In this document: positions 1 to 9,600 of the stretch, piece after piece
Numbering within the stretch: the first letter of the stretch is position 1
Layout: each line of letters begins with the position of its first letter
DNA from: Gammaproteobacteria bacterium
GTDB lineage: Bacteria > Pseudomonadota > Gammaproteobacteria > UBA6429 > Thiohalophilaceae
NCBI GenBank assembly: GCA_024641475.1
Contig: JAHECZ010000025.1
Coordinates: 1 to 38,325 of the forward strand
Direction of reading: 5' to 3'
DNA: 38,325 bases
Notes under the pieces: generated by a model
What the model saw: the letters and a program-made list of their open reading frames with translations, nothing else
What the model was told of the DNA's origin: nothing
Databases searched by the model: none
Position numbers and translations under genes: made by a program

Positions 1-7
1 ATCCTGT

Positions 8-322
8 TTATTCCTGCGTCATCGGCGCATGGGTGTAACATTTTTTCGGACAGATCTTGGCACAAGCCTCACAACCGACACAGTTCATCTGGTTGGCAAT
101 GGTCATGATCTTCTTTTCGTACTCGGCATCGTCATCATCATCGTCACCCAGCGTGAGCTTGATATGCTCGCCTGCTTCATCGATGCCGACCAGTTGTAAA
201 ACATCACGGCCACAGACGCGAAAACATCGTCCACAACCAATACATTTTTCTTCCTCAATCTTCGCCACGAACCTGGGCGTCCAGCTGCGTCCATCCGGCA
301 AGGTAATGGTGACACTGGCCAT
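8..322 (-). CDS. fdxB: Nif-specific 2[4Fe-4S] ferredoxin III (FdxB)
   Basis: Small 104-residue bacterial-type ferredoxin. The first cluster motif is C27-x2-C30-x2-C33-x3-C37. The second set is C81-x2-C84-x2-C87-x3-C91, with a further Cys at 95. An acidic linker containing six Asp in a row (about residues 60-65) separates the halves. This long-spaced arrangement is typical of the FdxB family found at the end of nifENX operons, where it is thought to donate electrons for FeMo-co assembly or to nitrogenase. An AGGAGG ribosome site precedes the ATG. It follows the DUF683 gene by 2 bases, so it is part of the nifENX transcript. The gene is complete, ending 7 bases from the window edge. Confidence 0.9.
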   Translation of the reverse strand: MASVTITLPDGRSWTPRFVAKIEEEKCIGCGRCFRVCGRDVLQLVGIDEAGEHIKLTLGDDDDDDAEYEKKIMTIANQMNCVGCEACAKICPKKCYTHAPMTQE

Positions 323-324
323 GT

Positions 325-522
325 TTAGCCTCCTGCCTCGGCAAGCTTCGCGCGCGCCTCAGCCAGATTTTTATACGTTTCAAACGTCTGTTGTGCCAGT
401 TCTGGAATTTTATCCCAGCCAATGGGCAGATCTTCGGCCAGATCATGCAGATTCATTTTCAGATTATTCGCTTGTGAATTGAGTTTTTTCACTTGCGCTT
501 TTAATGTCTCAACATCACTCAT
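325..522 (-). CDS. DUF683 / CCE_0567-type nif-cluster protein
   Basis: A 65-residue, highly helical protein with a heptad-like N-terminal half (residues 5-30 rich in Leu/Lys/Asn), followed by a conserved-looking LPIGWDKIPELA stretch. This matches the small DUF683 proteins that sit between the NifX-associated DUF269 gene and fdxB in many diazotrophs. Members are small helical proteins of unknown biochemical role, often assumed to help FeMo-co assembly. TAGGAG lies upstream of the ATG. It is tightly packed between neighbours (8 bases from the DUF269 stop, 2 bases to fdxB), which supports co-expression. Confidence 0.85.
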   Translation of the reverse strand: MSDVETLKAQVKKLNSQANNLKMNLHDLAEDLPIGWDKIPELAQQTFETYKNLAEARAKLAEAGG

Positions 523-530
523 GCTAGCTC

Positions 531-1004
531 CTAACTGTATTTTGCCACTTCGGGATACTTTTCAATCATGGCGACACCGGCAGCCACCAGCTTCTCACCC
601 TCTTCCGCCAGTTTTTCCATACTGACAAAACTGAAGCGATGCACGTCACGTAACTGTTTGTTGACCACGACCAGGCGTCCGGCGGTAAGTATCATCTTGC
701 CAAAACCTTCATGATGCATTTTCATCATCGGCGACACCATCACGCCGGTGGCGCGTTCAATCGCCAGGCCAACCGCGTTGTAAAAGATTTCCAGTCGCCA
801 TAACGTTTCCGGATCCGGATCGCCCATCAGCGGCAGTAATTTACGCGCTTCCTTGTCGATGACATAGGGCGCAAGTAATTGCGCATCGCTCTTGCCTTCC
901 CAGGTGCCGTGCATATCCTGGGCACGCCATTGCTTGATTAATTCTTTGGTAAATACCGACTCCATCGGATCGGTTAACACAGTTGCAGTTTGGGTACTAG
1001 CCAT
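531..1004 (-). CDS. NifX-associated DUF269 nitrogen-fixation protein
   Basis: 157-residue protein with the [13 protein letters not shown] start and the [23 protein letters not shown] core typical of the DUF269 family that follows nifX in nearly all Proteobacterial nif clusters. Its role is not settled; position implies FeMo-co synthesis or protein handling. I chose the ATG at 1004 because GAGGAG sits 6-7 bases upstream. A longer reading beginning at 1028 exists but lacks such a site. The start overlaps the nifX stop by 8 bases, suggesting translational coupling. Confidence 0.88.
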   Translation of the reverse strand: MASTQTATVLTDPMESVFTKELIKQWRAQDMHGTWEGKSDAQLLAPYVIDKEARKLLPLMGDPDPETLWRLEIFYNAVGLAIERATGVMVSPMMKMHHEGFGKMILTAGRLVVVNKQLRDVHRFSFVSMEKLAEEGEKLVAAGVAMIEKYPEVAKYS

Positions 1005-1407
1005 TGTCTGTCTCCTCGGCAAAATCAAATTGACGTTCCTTACCCTTATGCAAGGCCTTACGTAACCACGGCGGCGGTGTACCAGCCAATACCGCTTGTA
1101 GTTTGACTAAAATGTCACTGATCGCTTCGGGCTCTTGTACCTTAATCGGGTGGATGTTCTGTGCGACAACCCGCGCCGCACCGGAACCGCCGATCGCCGC
1201 CACGTACAAAATCGCACAATCCTTGATAACCTCCAGCTTGGGGGCGAGTTTATCTTCGTTGCCATCTTCCTGCAGATCACCATCGAACTGAATGGCCTCC
1301 AGAAAATGGTGTTCCTCTGGTGAAACTTCATAGATAGCAATATTCTTCGCCCAGCCGAAATGGGCGTCGACCCGTTTCAAATCCTGGGTTGCAAATGCGA
1401 TCTTCAT
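997..1407 (-). CDS. nifX: NifX, FeMo-cofactor precursor carrier
   Basis: 136-residue NifX/NafY-fold protein starting MKIAFATQD and carrying the DAHFGWA motif used by this fold to bind NifB-co or VK-cluster, and a [18 protein letters not shown] segment typical of the family. It shuttles FeMo-co precursors between NifB and NifEN in the cytoplasm. The ATG at 1407 is preferred because GGAGGG precedes it; an in-frame extension to 1479 would overlap nifN and lacks a ribosome site. It lies 43 bases after nifN and overlaps the DUF269 gene, so it is in the nifEN transcript. Confidence 0.93.
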   Translation of the reverse strand: MKIAFATQDLKRVDAHFGWAKNIAIYEVSPEEHHFLEAIQFDGDLQEDGNEDKLAPKLEVIKDCAILYVAAIGGSGAARVVAQNIHPIKVQEPEAISDILVKLQAVLAGTPPPWLRKALHKGKERQFDFAEETDNG

Positions 1408-1450
1408 ACGCCCTCCGTCATCAGATTGTTCGCCTCTTGCGCGTCCGGGT

Positions 1451-2830
1451 TTAATTAAACGTAACCGTCGCCGCGCCATGAGTTGCTACTGTGCCAATGT
1501 GTGTAGTCGCATCCTGCGTCGGCGCCGTTAATTCATGTCCATTGGCGATAAACAGGTTGCCGATTTCAAAAATAAGATCCCGTGTCGCGCGATAACCCAC
1601 CATGCGTCGGTGCGCCGCGCCAAGTCGATCAAATAATGGCAGACCGATTCGCACAAACGGAATATCCAACCGCTGCGCCATCTGCCGACCATGTGAATGT
1701 GTTAATAACAGATCACATCCTTGTGCACGTTGCTCCAGATCTTCCAAATCACCGATGAGCACTTCGTCAACCGCTAACTTTTCCAACATGGGCGAATGAG
1801 TTGTCGTCACCGCAGCAGTGAGTGTGCAGCCCATTTCCGTTAACCAACTACCGAGGCTCCACAGCAAATCCGGCTCTGCACCGATGGCAATACGCTTGCG
1901 GCCAAAGGAAAAATGGCCATCCAGCATCGCATCCACCAATTGACTGCGTTCGCGCCGGAATTTATTCGGGACAGCACGGCCGGAAATCCCGGCTAACATG
2001 CCGATAAAGCGATCGTTGACTTCCAGACCGGTCAAGCGATCGAATACGACGGATGGCACACCTGTTTTAGATTGCATTGCGTCAGCGGCAGGACGCATTT
2101 GTTCGCCGATGGCAATCGTCAGGCGTGCGCCACCCATCACGCGAATATCTGCCAACGTGGTACCGCCAAGCGTCGTGGGAGAAAAATCCTCCGGAATATG
2201 GCCATCCAATGAACCGGACAGATCCGGCAGGAATACCGGCGTCAGGCCAAAAGCGTCGAAAATATCGCGTAACTCATCCAGATCACCGGGCGTGATATGC
2301 GAACCGGGCAAAACGTTGATACGTGTGTCGTCTTTGATTGGATAAGGTCCGGTGGGAACCAATTCCTCAATCATTTTGGTAACCGCACGCGCCCAGCCGT
2401 CCTGAAAGGCATCTTTATAATCCGGCGTGGAGATATACACGACGGGTATCTTCGCCAGTTCCGGATGTCTGGCATGAATTAATTTCAGATAACCGTCAAC
2501 ATCGTCGCCTTTGGTTTCGGTCAGGCCGGTCGATGCAATACCGATGATGTCCGGTTTTGCTTTCGTGTTGATATTGATTAGCGCCTGCTCGATATTTTCC
2601 ATACCACCCATGATCGTGGTCACTTCATTCATCGCCGTAGTTTGCAATGGAATGGCTTCGCGAAAATGCCGTACGAACAGGACCAAACCAAATGCTGTGC
2701 AACCCTGTGAACCATGCAGTACAGGCATGCAATTATTCAAACCCATGAAGGCCAATGCCGCACCGATCGGTTGACTCATTTTCAGCGGATTGACGCTACA
2801 GGCTTTTTTTGATGTCGCGACAGTGGCCAT
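1451..2830 (-). CDS. nifN: NifN, FeMo-co scaffold beta subunit
   Basis: 459-residue paralogue of NifK. Residues 10-60 carry the SVNPLKMSQPIGAALAF start and the MPVLHGSQGCTAF segment, whose Cys corresponds to a cluster ligand of the NifK/N family. It forms the alpha2-beta2 NifEN complex on which the NifB-co precursor matures to FeMo-co by adding Mo and homocitrate. Length is usual for stand-alone NifN. The ribosome site GAGGTTAAG lies in the 9-base gap after nifE, so the two subunits are translated from one message. Confidence 0.95.
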   Translation of the reverse strand: MATVATSKKACSVNPLKMSQPIGAALAFMGLNNCMPVLHGSQGCTAFGLVLFVRHFREAIPLQTTAMNEVTTIMGGMENIEQALININTKAKPDIIGIASTGLTETKGDDVDGYLKLIHARHPELAKIPVVYISTPDYKDAFQDGWARAVTKMIEELVPTGPYPIKDDTRINVLPGSHITPGDLDELRDIFDAFGLTPVFLPDLSGSLDGHIPEDFSPTTLGGTTLADIRVMGGARLTIAIGEQMRPAADAMQSKTGVPSVVFDRLTGLEVNDRFIGMLAGISGRAVPNKFRRERSQLVDAMLDGHFSFGRKRIAIGAEPDLLWSLGSWLTEMGCTLTAAVTTTHSPMLEKLAVDEVLIGDLEDLEQRAQGCDLLLTHSHGRQMAQRLDIPFVRIGLPLFDRLGAAHRRMVGYRATRDLIFEIGNLFIANGHELTAPTQDATTHIGTVATHGAATVTFN

Positions 2831-2839
2831 GACTTAACC

Positions 2840-4285
2840 TCAGGAAGTGGCAACCAGCGAAGAGTAATGAGGATAACTCAACGTCTCATCACGGGTGTCA
2901 GACTGTTTCTCCCAGGGTGCTGCAAGCCGAACCTGTTCCCAAATCGGATTGAAGAGTGCCTTATCGATCTCTTCGACTAACGCGACCATGCCATCATACG
3001 AGGCGTAGGCATGATGGCGTTCCTGATTGATATCGAGCCACGGCATCTTGGCCTTGAGTGCAATGAATTGTGAACGCCCACCGGACAGCATGATCTCCGC
3101 CTTGGCGTCTTTCAGCATCTTGTACATCTCGCGCGGCGTCATGTCATCGAACATGTGCGCGTCATTACCCATCAGTTCCTTGATACGGTCTTTATCTTCC
3201 TTGGTGGATTTCTTCACACTGGTGCCGACAATCTCAATGCCGATTTCCTGCAAGGCAGCCACCACCGACCAGGATTTCACCCCACCGGTGATCAACAACA
3301 CCCGCTTGCCGTTTAAGCGTTCTTTATAAGGTTGCAGTTTTTTCCAGACACGTGCTTCTTCACGTTGAATCAGCGCTTCGGTCCGCGCCAGTAATTCGTC
3401 TGGCGCGCCTTGTTGCACCAGCAATTGCGCAATCTGTCGCAATGAGTCACTCATGTCGGAAATGCCGTAAAACGAACCTTCAAAGAACGGAATGTTGTAG
3501 CGTTCTTCCATCTTACGGGAGATGTTGATCATGGCTTTGGAACAAACCATCATCGCGGCTTTGGCACGATGCGAACGGGCCACTTCGTGATAGCGTGCAT
3601 CGCCGGAGATACATGCCAGGATACGAATCCCCAGCTCATCCAACAATGGTTTGATCTGCCATAACTCACCGGCCAGGTTATATTCGCCGATAATATTGAT
3701 ATCGTACGGGGTGGTGTAGTCGGGTTCCTGCGTACCGATGACATGATCCAGCAGGGCCTCACCAGCCAGTTTATTGCCGAGGTTTTTATTGCCGACGAAC
3801 CCCGGTGCATTCACCGGAATGATCGGCTTGCCGAATTTTTGTGTAGCGGCTTTGCACACCGCTTCAATATCATCGCCGATCAATGCAGTCACACAGGTTT
3901 GATAAACAAACACCGCAGGCGGATCATATTTGTCGAGAATTTCCTTGATGGACTTGAACAGGCGTTTTTCGCCACCAAAGACAACATCGGTTTCGTTGAT
4001 ATCCGTGGTGAACCCGGTGCGATATATCAGCGGGCCGGACGATTTGGCGCCGCGATTATCCCAGGAATTACCTTCGCAGGCGATCGGACCATGAACCAGA
4101 TGTGCCACATCGGTAATCGGTTGCAGAGCAATCTTGGCACCATCGAAGGCACAACCACCCGCGGCTGCGCCAGGTTGCAATTGTTTGGTACAGCCTTTCT
4201 TGCGCTCTTTTGCGCCCTTGGCCTGATTTTTACCACAGCCGGGTTCATTAAACACTTCTTGTATCTTGCCAGATAACGAACTCAT
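2840..4285 (-). CDS. nifE: NifE, FeMo-co scaffold alpha subunit
   Basis: 481-residue paralogue of NifD. Cluster-type cysteines are visible in GGCAFDGAK, HGPIACEGNSWDNRG and FVYQTCVTALIGDD, and the HHAYASYDG segment near residue 440 corresponds to the NifD cofactor-His region. With NifN it forms the scaffold for FeMo-co maturation. The ATG at 4285 (MSSLSGKIQEVF) is supported by GGAGG upstream; an N-terminal extension to 4363 would run into the upstream ferredoxin gene and looks non-coding. It starts 20 bases after that ferredoxin. Confidence 0.95.
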   Translation of the reverse strand: MSSLSGKIQEVFNEPGCGKNQAKGAKERKKGCTKQLQPGAAAGGCAFDGAKIALQPITDVAHLVHGPIACEGNSWDNRGAKSSGPLIYRTGFTTDINETDVVFGGEKRLFKSIKEILDKYDPPAVFVYQTCVTALIGDDIEAVCKAATQKFGKPIIPVNAPGFVGNKNLGNKLAGEALLDHVIGTQEPDYTTPYDINIIGEYNLAGELWQIKPLLDELGIRILACISGDARYHEVARSHRAKAAMMVCSKAMINISRKMEERYNIPFFEGSFYGISDMSDSLRQIAQLLVQQGAPDELLARTEALIQREEARVWKKLQPYKERLNGKRVLLITGGVKSWSVVAALQEIGIEIVGTSVKKSTKEDKDRIKELMGNDAHMFDDMTPREMYKMLKDAKAEIMLSGGRSQFIALKAKMPWLDINQERHHAYASYDGMVALVEEIDKALFNPIWEQVRLAAPWEKQSDTRDETLSYPHYSSLVATS

Positions 4286-4305
4286 CGCTTGGCCTCCGCG
4301 GTAAT

Positions 4306-4656
4306 TTATACCGCCACAAAAATGTCTTCGTAGCGCACCATGTATTGACAGGCAAGCCGCCATGGCACGGATGCCGCTGGTACCTGCGCCGCTTCATATT
4401 GCTGCTGTGTCAGCTTGCCTGCACTGTATAAAATTGTTTTCTCTCTTTTTTCCAGCCGTAGTTCTCGCTGTTCATCGCCAGACTGGACTGGCACGACCTG
4501 CACGGCACAGTTACCGCACTCGCCTTGATTGCAATGACACCGCTCACTCAGTTTGAATTGGCGAATCAGACTCAACAACGTACGATATTCCTGCGAACGT
4601 ACCTCGACTGACATCAGTCTTGTATAATTTTTTCGAAGAAAAGTTACGGTAGCCAT
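4306..4656 (-). CDS. Second, divergent FeSII-like [2Fe-2S] ferredoxin
   Basis: 116-residue plant-type [2Fe-2S] ferredoxin. Ligands are C42-x4-C47-x2-C50 and C103, with an additional Cys at 40. It begins MATVTF and ends with a PWRLACQY segment, like the neighbouring FeSII homologue upstream, and is clearly its diverged tandem paralogue. The middle differs, with a basic KREKTILY stretch. ATG at 4656 is preferred over GTG at 4659. The ribosome site is weak (GGAAC). It sits 19 bases after its paralogue and 20 before nifE. It may protect nitrogenase conformationally or donate electrons; I cannot tell which. Confidence 0.85.
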   Translation of the reverse strand: MATVTFLRKNYTRLMSVEVRSQEYRTLLSLIRQFKLSERCHCNQGECGNCAVQVVPVQSGDEQRELRLEKREKTILYSAGKLTQQQYEAAQVPAASVPWRLACQYMVRYEDIFVAV

Positions 4657-4675
4657 CACACTGTTCCACTAAATT

Positions 4676-5023
4676 TTAAAATTTAACCAGTATCTCTTCA
4701 TCACGCACAATATACTGACACGCCAAACGCCACGGCGGCGGCTCATCACGCACCTCGGCATTTTCTATCTGGGTCTTGTTGATTTTTCCCGCCAGTTTCA
4801 GCACCGTCTTTTCCTTTTCGGTCAAATGCATGGCCATCGGCAGCTTTTTGCTCAGCACATCGACCTTGATGGCACATGAACCACATTCGCCATTTTCACA
4901 CTCAAAATTCACCGGCACTTTGTTACTTTGTGCAACAGACAGCAATGTCCGGCGATCCCCGGCGACTGCATAAACTGTCAAGTCACGTTTCATTGCCGGA
5001 GATGAAAAAGTTACCGTTGCCAT
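4676..5023 (-). CDS. fesII: Shethna-protein-II (FeSII)-like protective [2Fe-2S] ferredoxin
   Basis: 115-residue protein. From memory it resembles Azotobacter FeSII throughout: MATVTFSSP start, AVAGDRRTLLSVAQ, the cluster loop C42-x4-C47-x2-C50, the LTEKEKTVLKLAGK helix and C102 in RLACQYIV. In Azotobacter, FeSII when oxidised clamps MoFe and Fe protein in an oxygen-tolerant inactive complex. A protective role here is inferred from that similarity and from its place directly after nifK. GAGGT precedes the ATG. A strong hairpin lies in the 54-base gap after nifK, so its level may differ from nifHDK. Confidence 0.85.
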   Translation of the reverse strand: MATVTFSSPAMKRDLTVYAVAGDRRTLLSVAQSNKVPVNFECENGECGSCAIKVDVLSKKLPMAMHLTEKEKTVLKLAGKINKTQIENAEVRDEPPPWRLACQYIVRDEEILVKF

Positions 5024-5040
5024 ACGTCTACCTCAAATTT

Positions 5041-5067
5041 TGCGGAACCGGGTAACCCGGTTCCGCA
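5041..5067. repeat. Perfect 12-bp hairpin between nifK and the FeSII gene
   Basis: Arms TGCGGAACCGGG and CCCGGTTCCGCA are perfect over 12 bp with a 3-base loop, 10 bases after the nifK stop. In the direction of transcription it is followed by AAAATTTGAGG rather than a U-run, so it does not look like an intrinsic terminator. More likely it protects the 3' end of nifHDK mRNA or partly attenuates read-through. Confidence 0.7.
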
Positions 5068-5077
5068 AGGTTGGTTA

Positions 5078-6637
5078 TTAACGAATAATGTCGTAGCTAT
5101 AATCGGTCTTCGCCGGAACAATGGTGTTCTTGTCCATTTCATCGAATATCTTGTCGAGGATCCAGACCAGCACATTCATCGCGCCCTGATAGCCCCATAC
5201 CGGATAACGATGGTGATGATGACGATCAAAGATTGGGAAGCCGATACGAATTAACGGCGTACCGGTATCACGTTCCAGATATTTACCGTAGGTATTACCA
5301 ATCAGAAAATCCACGGGTTCAGTAAATAACAGTGAACGCATATGCCATAAATCCTTGCCGGCATACGCATGGCAATTTTTCCCAAATGGGGAGCTATCAA
5401 ATAATGCCTGCATCTTCACCGCCCAATCCTTACTGCCGTTGGTAGCCAGAACGTGTACCGGTTCTGCGCCAAGTTCCATCAAGAACCCTGCCAGCCCCAT
5501 ACACATATCCGGATCACCGTAAATAGCAAACTTCTTGCCGTGAATATGCGCGCTGGAATCAGCAATTGCATCGACCAAACGACCACGTTCTTTTTCCAAT
5601 TCCGCAGGAACTGTTTTGCCGGTAAGCCGTGCCACTTCCATCAGGAATTTATCCGTCGCTGCAACACCGACGGGATGATTGAAGTTGGCAACATCATGTT
5701 CTTTGGTTTCAATGAACTTCATGGTCTTTTCCGTGCAATATTCCTGCATGGAAATTGTCGCCTTGGCATTCAATGCCAACCTGGCTTGTTCCAGAGTGGT
5801 ACCACCATCATACATACGGAATTCACCATCGGCTGGCGTATCCCAGACGTCAGAGTTATCCGCCAGAATGGTGTAATCGATACCCATCAAACCAAAGATG
5901 CGTTTTATTTCACGCATATTGCCAACGGTGTAACCATCAAATCCGCCGATAAAATTAATCGAACCATTGGGCGCACGCACTTCCGCTGGTACCGTCCCTG
6001 CCTTGCCATCCCAAAAATGTTCGATAATACCCTTGAGAGTGTTGTCGTAGCCGGTAATGTGGCTACCGACAAACGCCGGGGTATGCGCGAACGGCACATC
6101 AAATTCCACCGGTACTGAACCTTTTTCTTTAGAGGACTTGATGAAGGCGTTCAAATCATCACCGATCACTTCGGCCATGCAGGTCGTTGATACGGCAATC
6201 ATCTTCGGCTTATACATGTTATAGGCATTCGCCAAACCGTCGATCATATTGTTCAAACCACCGAATACCGCCGCATCTTCTGTCATCGATGACGACACAC
6301 AGGAACTGGGTTCCTTGAAATGTCGACTAAAGTGCGAACGGTAATAAGCAACACAACCTTGTGAGCCATGCACAAATGGCAAGGTACTTTCAAATCCGAC
6401 GGCGGCAAAGACAGCGCCCAGGGGTTGACAGGCTTTGGCGGGATTAACCGTCAGGGAATCGCGCGCAAAATTCTTTTCACGATATTCCCAGGTTTTGGTC
6501 CATTCGCGGATCTCTTCGACCTTTTCGACCGTTTCCGGGTTTTCAAAATTCTTTTTCTTGTTCTCGAACATTTCCACATATTCCGGACTGCGGAATAAGT
6601 TGAAATGGTCAATCACATTATCAGTGTTCTGACTCAT
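5078..6637 (-). CDS. nifK: NifK, nitrogenase MoFe protein beta subunit
   Basis: 519-residue protein; with NifD it forms the MoFe protein that reduces N2. P-cluster ligand segments are visible: [30 protein letters not shown] and [12 protein letters not shown]. The C-terminal [18 protein letters not shown] block is standard. I chose the ATG at 6637 ([12 protein letters not shown]) because GGAGAA precedes it; the in-frame extension to 6682 reads into the intergenic repeat. It is separated from nifD by a palindromic repeat and followed by a strong hairpin. Confidence 0.97.
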   Translation of the reverse strand: MSQNTDNVIDHFNLFRSPEYVEMFENKKKNFENPETVEKVEEIREWTKTWEYREKNFARDSLTVNPAKACQPLGAVFAAVGFESTLPFVHGSQGCVAYYRSHFSRHFKEPSSCVSSSMTEDAAVFGGLNNMIDGLANAYNMYKPKMIAVSTTCMAEVIGDDLNAFIKSSKEKGSVPVEFDVPFAHTPAFVGSHITGYDNTLKGIIEHFWDGKAGTVPAEVRAPNGSINFIGGFDGYTVGNMREIKRIFGLMGIDYTILADNSDVWDTPADGEFRMYDGGTTLEQARLALNAKATISMQEYCTEKTMKFIETKEHDVANFNHPVGVAATDKFLMEVARLTGKTVPAELEKERGRLVDAIADSSAHIHGKKFAIYGDPDMCMGLAGFLMELGAEPVHVLATNGSKDWAVKMQALFDSSPFGKNCHAYAGKDLWHMRSLLFTEPVDFLIGNTYGKYLERDTGTPLIRIGFPIFDRHHHHRYPVWGYQGAMNVLVWILDKIFDEMDKNTIVPAKTDYSYDIIR

Positions 6638-6651
6638 ACATTTTCTCCAGA

Positions 6652-6728
6652 TGTAGATTGGGTTGGCATCAGCCTGTCCCAACGATTGTTAAGCACGTTG
6701 GGGTGCGTAATGCCCACCCCAACCTACA
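6652..6728. repeat. GTAGGTTGGG-type palindromic repeat, copy 1 (nifD-nifK gap)
   Basis: A 77-base element ends in the inverted repeats TGTAGATTGGG and CCCCAACCTACA. It consists of two hairpin-forming halves, each bounded by TTGGG and CCCAA. The same ends recur at 8211-8289 and 15799-15877. It fills almost the entire nifD-nifK gap, leaving the nifK ribosome site just outside. Confidence 0.8.
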
Positions 6729-6736
6729 CAGTTACA

Positions 6737-8188
6737 TTACTTCCACGGTGCCTTGGTCAGGCCCCAAACCGGATTATTAATTGCCATATCCATATCGCGG
6801 GCAAAGATCGCAAAGCCATCGTAGCCGTGATAAGGACCGGAATAATCCCATGAGTGCATTTGACGGAATGGCACGCCCATTTTCTGGAAGACATATTTTT
6901 CCTTGATACCGGAACCAACCAGATCGGGTTGTACCGCTTCGACGAATTTCTCGAATTCATAACCGGTGACATCGTCATAAATCAATGTGCCGTCTTTGAC
7001 ATAATGCGTGGTACGTTGATAGTCATCGTTATGACCGAATTCATAACCTGTGCCAACCACATCCATACCGAGATCTTCATACGCGCCGATGACATGGCGT
7101 GGCCGCAGACCACCGACGAACAACATCACTTTCTTGCCGGCCAGACGCGGTTTGTATTTATCCACTACCGCCTGCATCATTGGTTTGTACTTGGCGATAA
7201 CGCGTTCCGCGCCTTCCTTGATTTTGTCGTCAAAGTGGCTGGCGATCTCGCGCAAGCTGGCTTCAATCTTGGAAGGACCGAAGAAATTGTATTCCACCCA
7301 GGGAATACCATACTTCTCTTCCATGTGACGTGAGATGTAGTTCATCGAACGATAGCAATGCAATACATTCAACTTGGCCTTGGGTGTATTTTCCAATTCA
7401 GCCAGCGATCCATCACCCGACCATTGTGCAATCACACGCAAACCCATTTCTTCCAGCAGGATACGTGAAGACCAGGCATCCCCACCGATGTTATAGTCAC
7501 CGATAATGGCAACATCATACGGCGAGCTTGCGAACGTGGCAGGCTTATCACCCATCTTGTCGAATACCCAATCACGAATCGTGTCATTGGCGATATGGTG
7601 ACCCAAGGATTGCGACACGCCGCGGAAGCCTTCGCAACGCACGGGTACAATCGTCTTGCCGTTATATTCCTTGGATTTCTTTTTCGATACCGCTTCGATA
7701 TCATCACCGATCAAACCAATCGGACATTCGGATTGCACGGTGATACCGTGATTGAGCGGAAATAGAACCTGGATTTCATCCATGATTTTTTCCAGCTTCT
7801 TGTCACCACCGAACACAATGTCTTTTTCCTGGAAATCAGAAGTAAACTGCATGGTGACGAACGTATCGATACCAGTCGTACCGATATAATAATTGCGTCG
7901 TGCTGCCCAGGAATATTGACCACAGCCTACCGGGCCATGACTGATATGGATCATGTCTTTAATCGGACCCCACACCACACCCTTGGATCCGGCATAGGCA
8001 CAACCACGAATGGTCATCACGCCTGGTACGGATTTGATATTGGACTTAACGCCACAATCCGGTTTACCTTCTTCAAAAGTACCCAGATGTTTGGCGCGAC
8101 GTTTGGCGGTCTTCTCCGGATATACCTTGAGGACCTCATCAATCATCTCTTTGTTTCTAGCTTTCGTTTCTTGCACTGTCAGGCTCAT
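6737..8188 (-). CDS. nifD: NifD, nitrogenase MoFe protein alpha subunit
   Basis: 483-residue protein. P-cluster Cys positions lie in [22 protein letters not shown] and [12 protein letters not shown]. The FeMo-co ligands are in [11 protein letters not shown] (Cys275 equivalent) and [14 protein letters not shown] (His442 equivalent). It is full length for group I NifD. GAGGCG precedes the ATG. It lies between two palindromic repeats in the nifHDK message; no frameshift is seen. Confidence 0.98.
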   Translation of the reverse strand: MSLTVQETKARNKEMIDEVLKVYPEKTAKRRAKHLGTFEEGKPDCGVKSNIKSVPGVMTIRGCAYAGSKGVVWGPIKDMIHISHGPVGCGQYSWAARRNYYIGTTGIDTFVTMQFTSDFQEKDIVFGGDKKLEKIMDEIQVLFPLNHGITVQSECPIGLIGDDIEAVSKKKSKEYNGKTIVPVRCEGFRGVSQSLGHHIANDTIRDWVFDKMGDKPATFASSPYDVAIIGDYNIGGDAWSSRILLEEMGLRVIAQWSGDGSLAELENTPKAKLNVLHCYRSMNYISRHMEEKYGIPWVEYNFFGPSKIEASLREIASHFDDKIKEGAERVIAKYKPMMQAVVDKYKPRLAGKKVMLFVGGLRPRHVIGAYEDLGMDVVGTGYEFGHNDDYQRTTHYVKDGTLIYDDVTGYEFEKFVEAVQPDLVGSGIKEKYVFQKMGVPFRQMHSWDYSGPYHGYDGFAIFARDMDMAINNPVWGLTKAPWK

Positions 8189-8210
8189 AGCGCCTCCTCA
8201 ATAAATGACA

Positions 8211-8289
8211 TGTAGGCTGGGTTGAAGCCTCAGCCGAAACCCGGCGATTACCGTGTTGGGTTGAACAAATTTGCTCAACCCAACCTACA
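8211..8289. repeat. GTAGGTTGGG-type palindromic repeat, copy 2 (nifH-nifD gap)
   Basis: A 79-base element with ends TGTAGGCTGGG and CCCAACCTACA, and inner halves GGTTGAAGCCTCAGCCGAAACCC and GTTGGGTTGAACAAATTTGCTCAACCCAAC that can each fold. The second half is a near-perfect stem of about 12 bp. It occupies nearly the whole nifH-nifD gap and could affect the relative amounts of nifH and nifDK mRNA. Confidence 0.82.
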
Positions 8290-8297
8290 CTACCGCT

Positions 8298-9242
<945 letters not shown>

Positions 9243-9315
9243 TCAGTACCGTGCCGACATGCCACGTTGTTTCTCGACTCCATATCCGCTACCAGTGCTG
9301 TTACGACAGTGGTAC

Positions 9316-9331
9316 TTCAACATCCGTGCCA
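9316..9331 (-). promoter_or_regulatory. Candidate sigma-54 promoter of nifH
   Basis: Read on the minus strand, this is TGGCACG-GATG-TTGAA: a perfect -24 box and correct spacing, but TTGAA rather than TTGCW at -12. Two NifA sites lie 80-126 bases upstream, as expected. Transcription would begin near 9304, giving a leader of about 107 bases. A weaker alternative with intact GG-N10-GC, CGGTAC-N5-AGGCA, lies near 9234-9249. Confidence 0.6.
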
Positions 9332-9410
9332 CATTGCCAATACCCCCATAACTCATTGTTTTAAATATATTAATACAGCCATTCCGCGTCCTGGCTGCAA
9401 CACTAAAACG

Positions 9411-9426
9411 TGTAACAAAGCTAACA
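9411..9426. promoter_or_regulatory. NifA upstream activator site (TGT-N10-ACA)
   Basis: Exact TGT-N10-ACA match, TGTAACAAAGCTAACA. It is 80 bases upstream of the nifH -24 box and about 120 bases upstream of the divergent -24 box. A near-identical half (TGTAACAAA) occurs in the NifA site at 26052. Confidence 0.75.
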
Positions 9427-9441
9427 ACGCAAAGACAGTCC

Positions 9442-9457
9442 TGTCGCAAACAAGACA
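9442..9457. promoter_or_regulatory. Second NifA upstream activator site
   Basis: Exact TGT-N10-ACA match, TGTCGCAAACAAGACA, spaced 31 bases from the first site (about three helical turns, so probably the same DNA face). It overlaps a small GACAGTCCTGTC inverted repeat. It lies between the two divergent candidate promoters and could serve both. Confidence 0.75.
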
Positions 9458-9545
9458 TCGAAAACAGCTCTGCCGCATGACCAGACAATGGCTAACACCG
9501 TGTAAATTCAGCATTTTTTTATACGCGACACAGATAGGGCTGCGA

Positions 9546-9561
9546 CGGAATAGCTTTTGCT
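9546..9561 (+). promoter_or_regulatory. Candidate sigma-54 promoter of the receiver-draTG operon
   Basis: CGGAATAGCTTTTGCT has the GG-N10-GC core and a good -12 box (TTTGCT), with a weak -24 (CGGAAT instead of TGGCAC). Predicted start is near 9573, 28 bases before the first gene. The NifA sites lie 89-135 bases upstream. Confidence 0.5.
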
Positions 9562-9600
9562 AGAGACTGGTAACAATCCCTAAATTCACAGGAGCAGGCA

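Noticed and set aside
57-482. Open frame of 141 codons opposite fdxB and the DUF683 gene
   Set aside because: It is antisense to two well-supported nif genes and has a low-complexity Ser run from the Asp repeat.
5453-6118. 221-codon open frame opposite nifK
   Set aside because: No domain pattern is seen and nifK on the other strand is certain.
6652-6728. CRISPR array suggested by the repeated GTAGGTTGGG words
   Set aside because: There are three dispersed single copies with internal palindromes, no regular spacers and no cas genes.
9243-9563. Open frames in the nifH upstream gap
   Set aside because: They overlap the NifA sites and promoters and resemble no protein.
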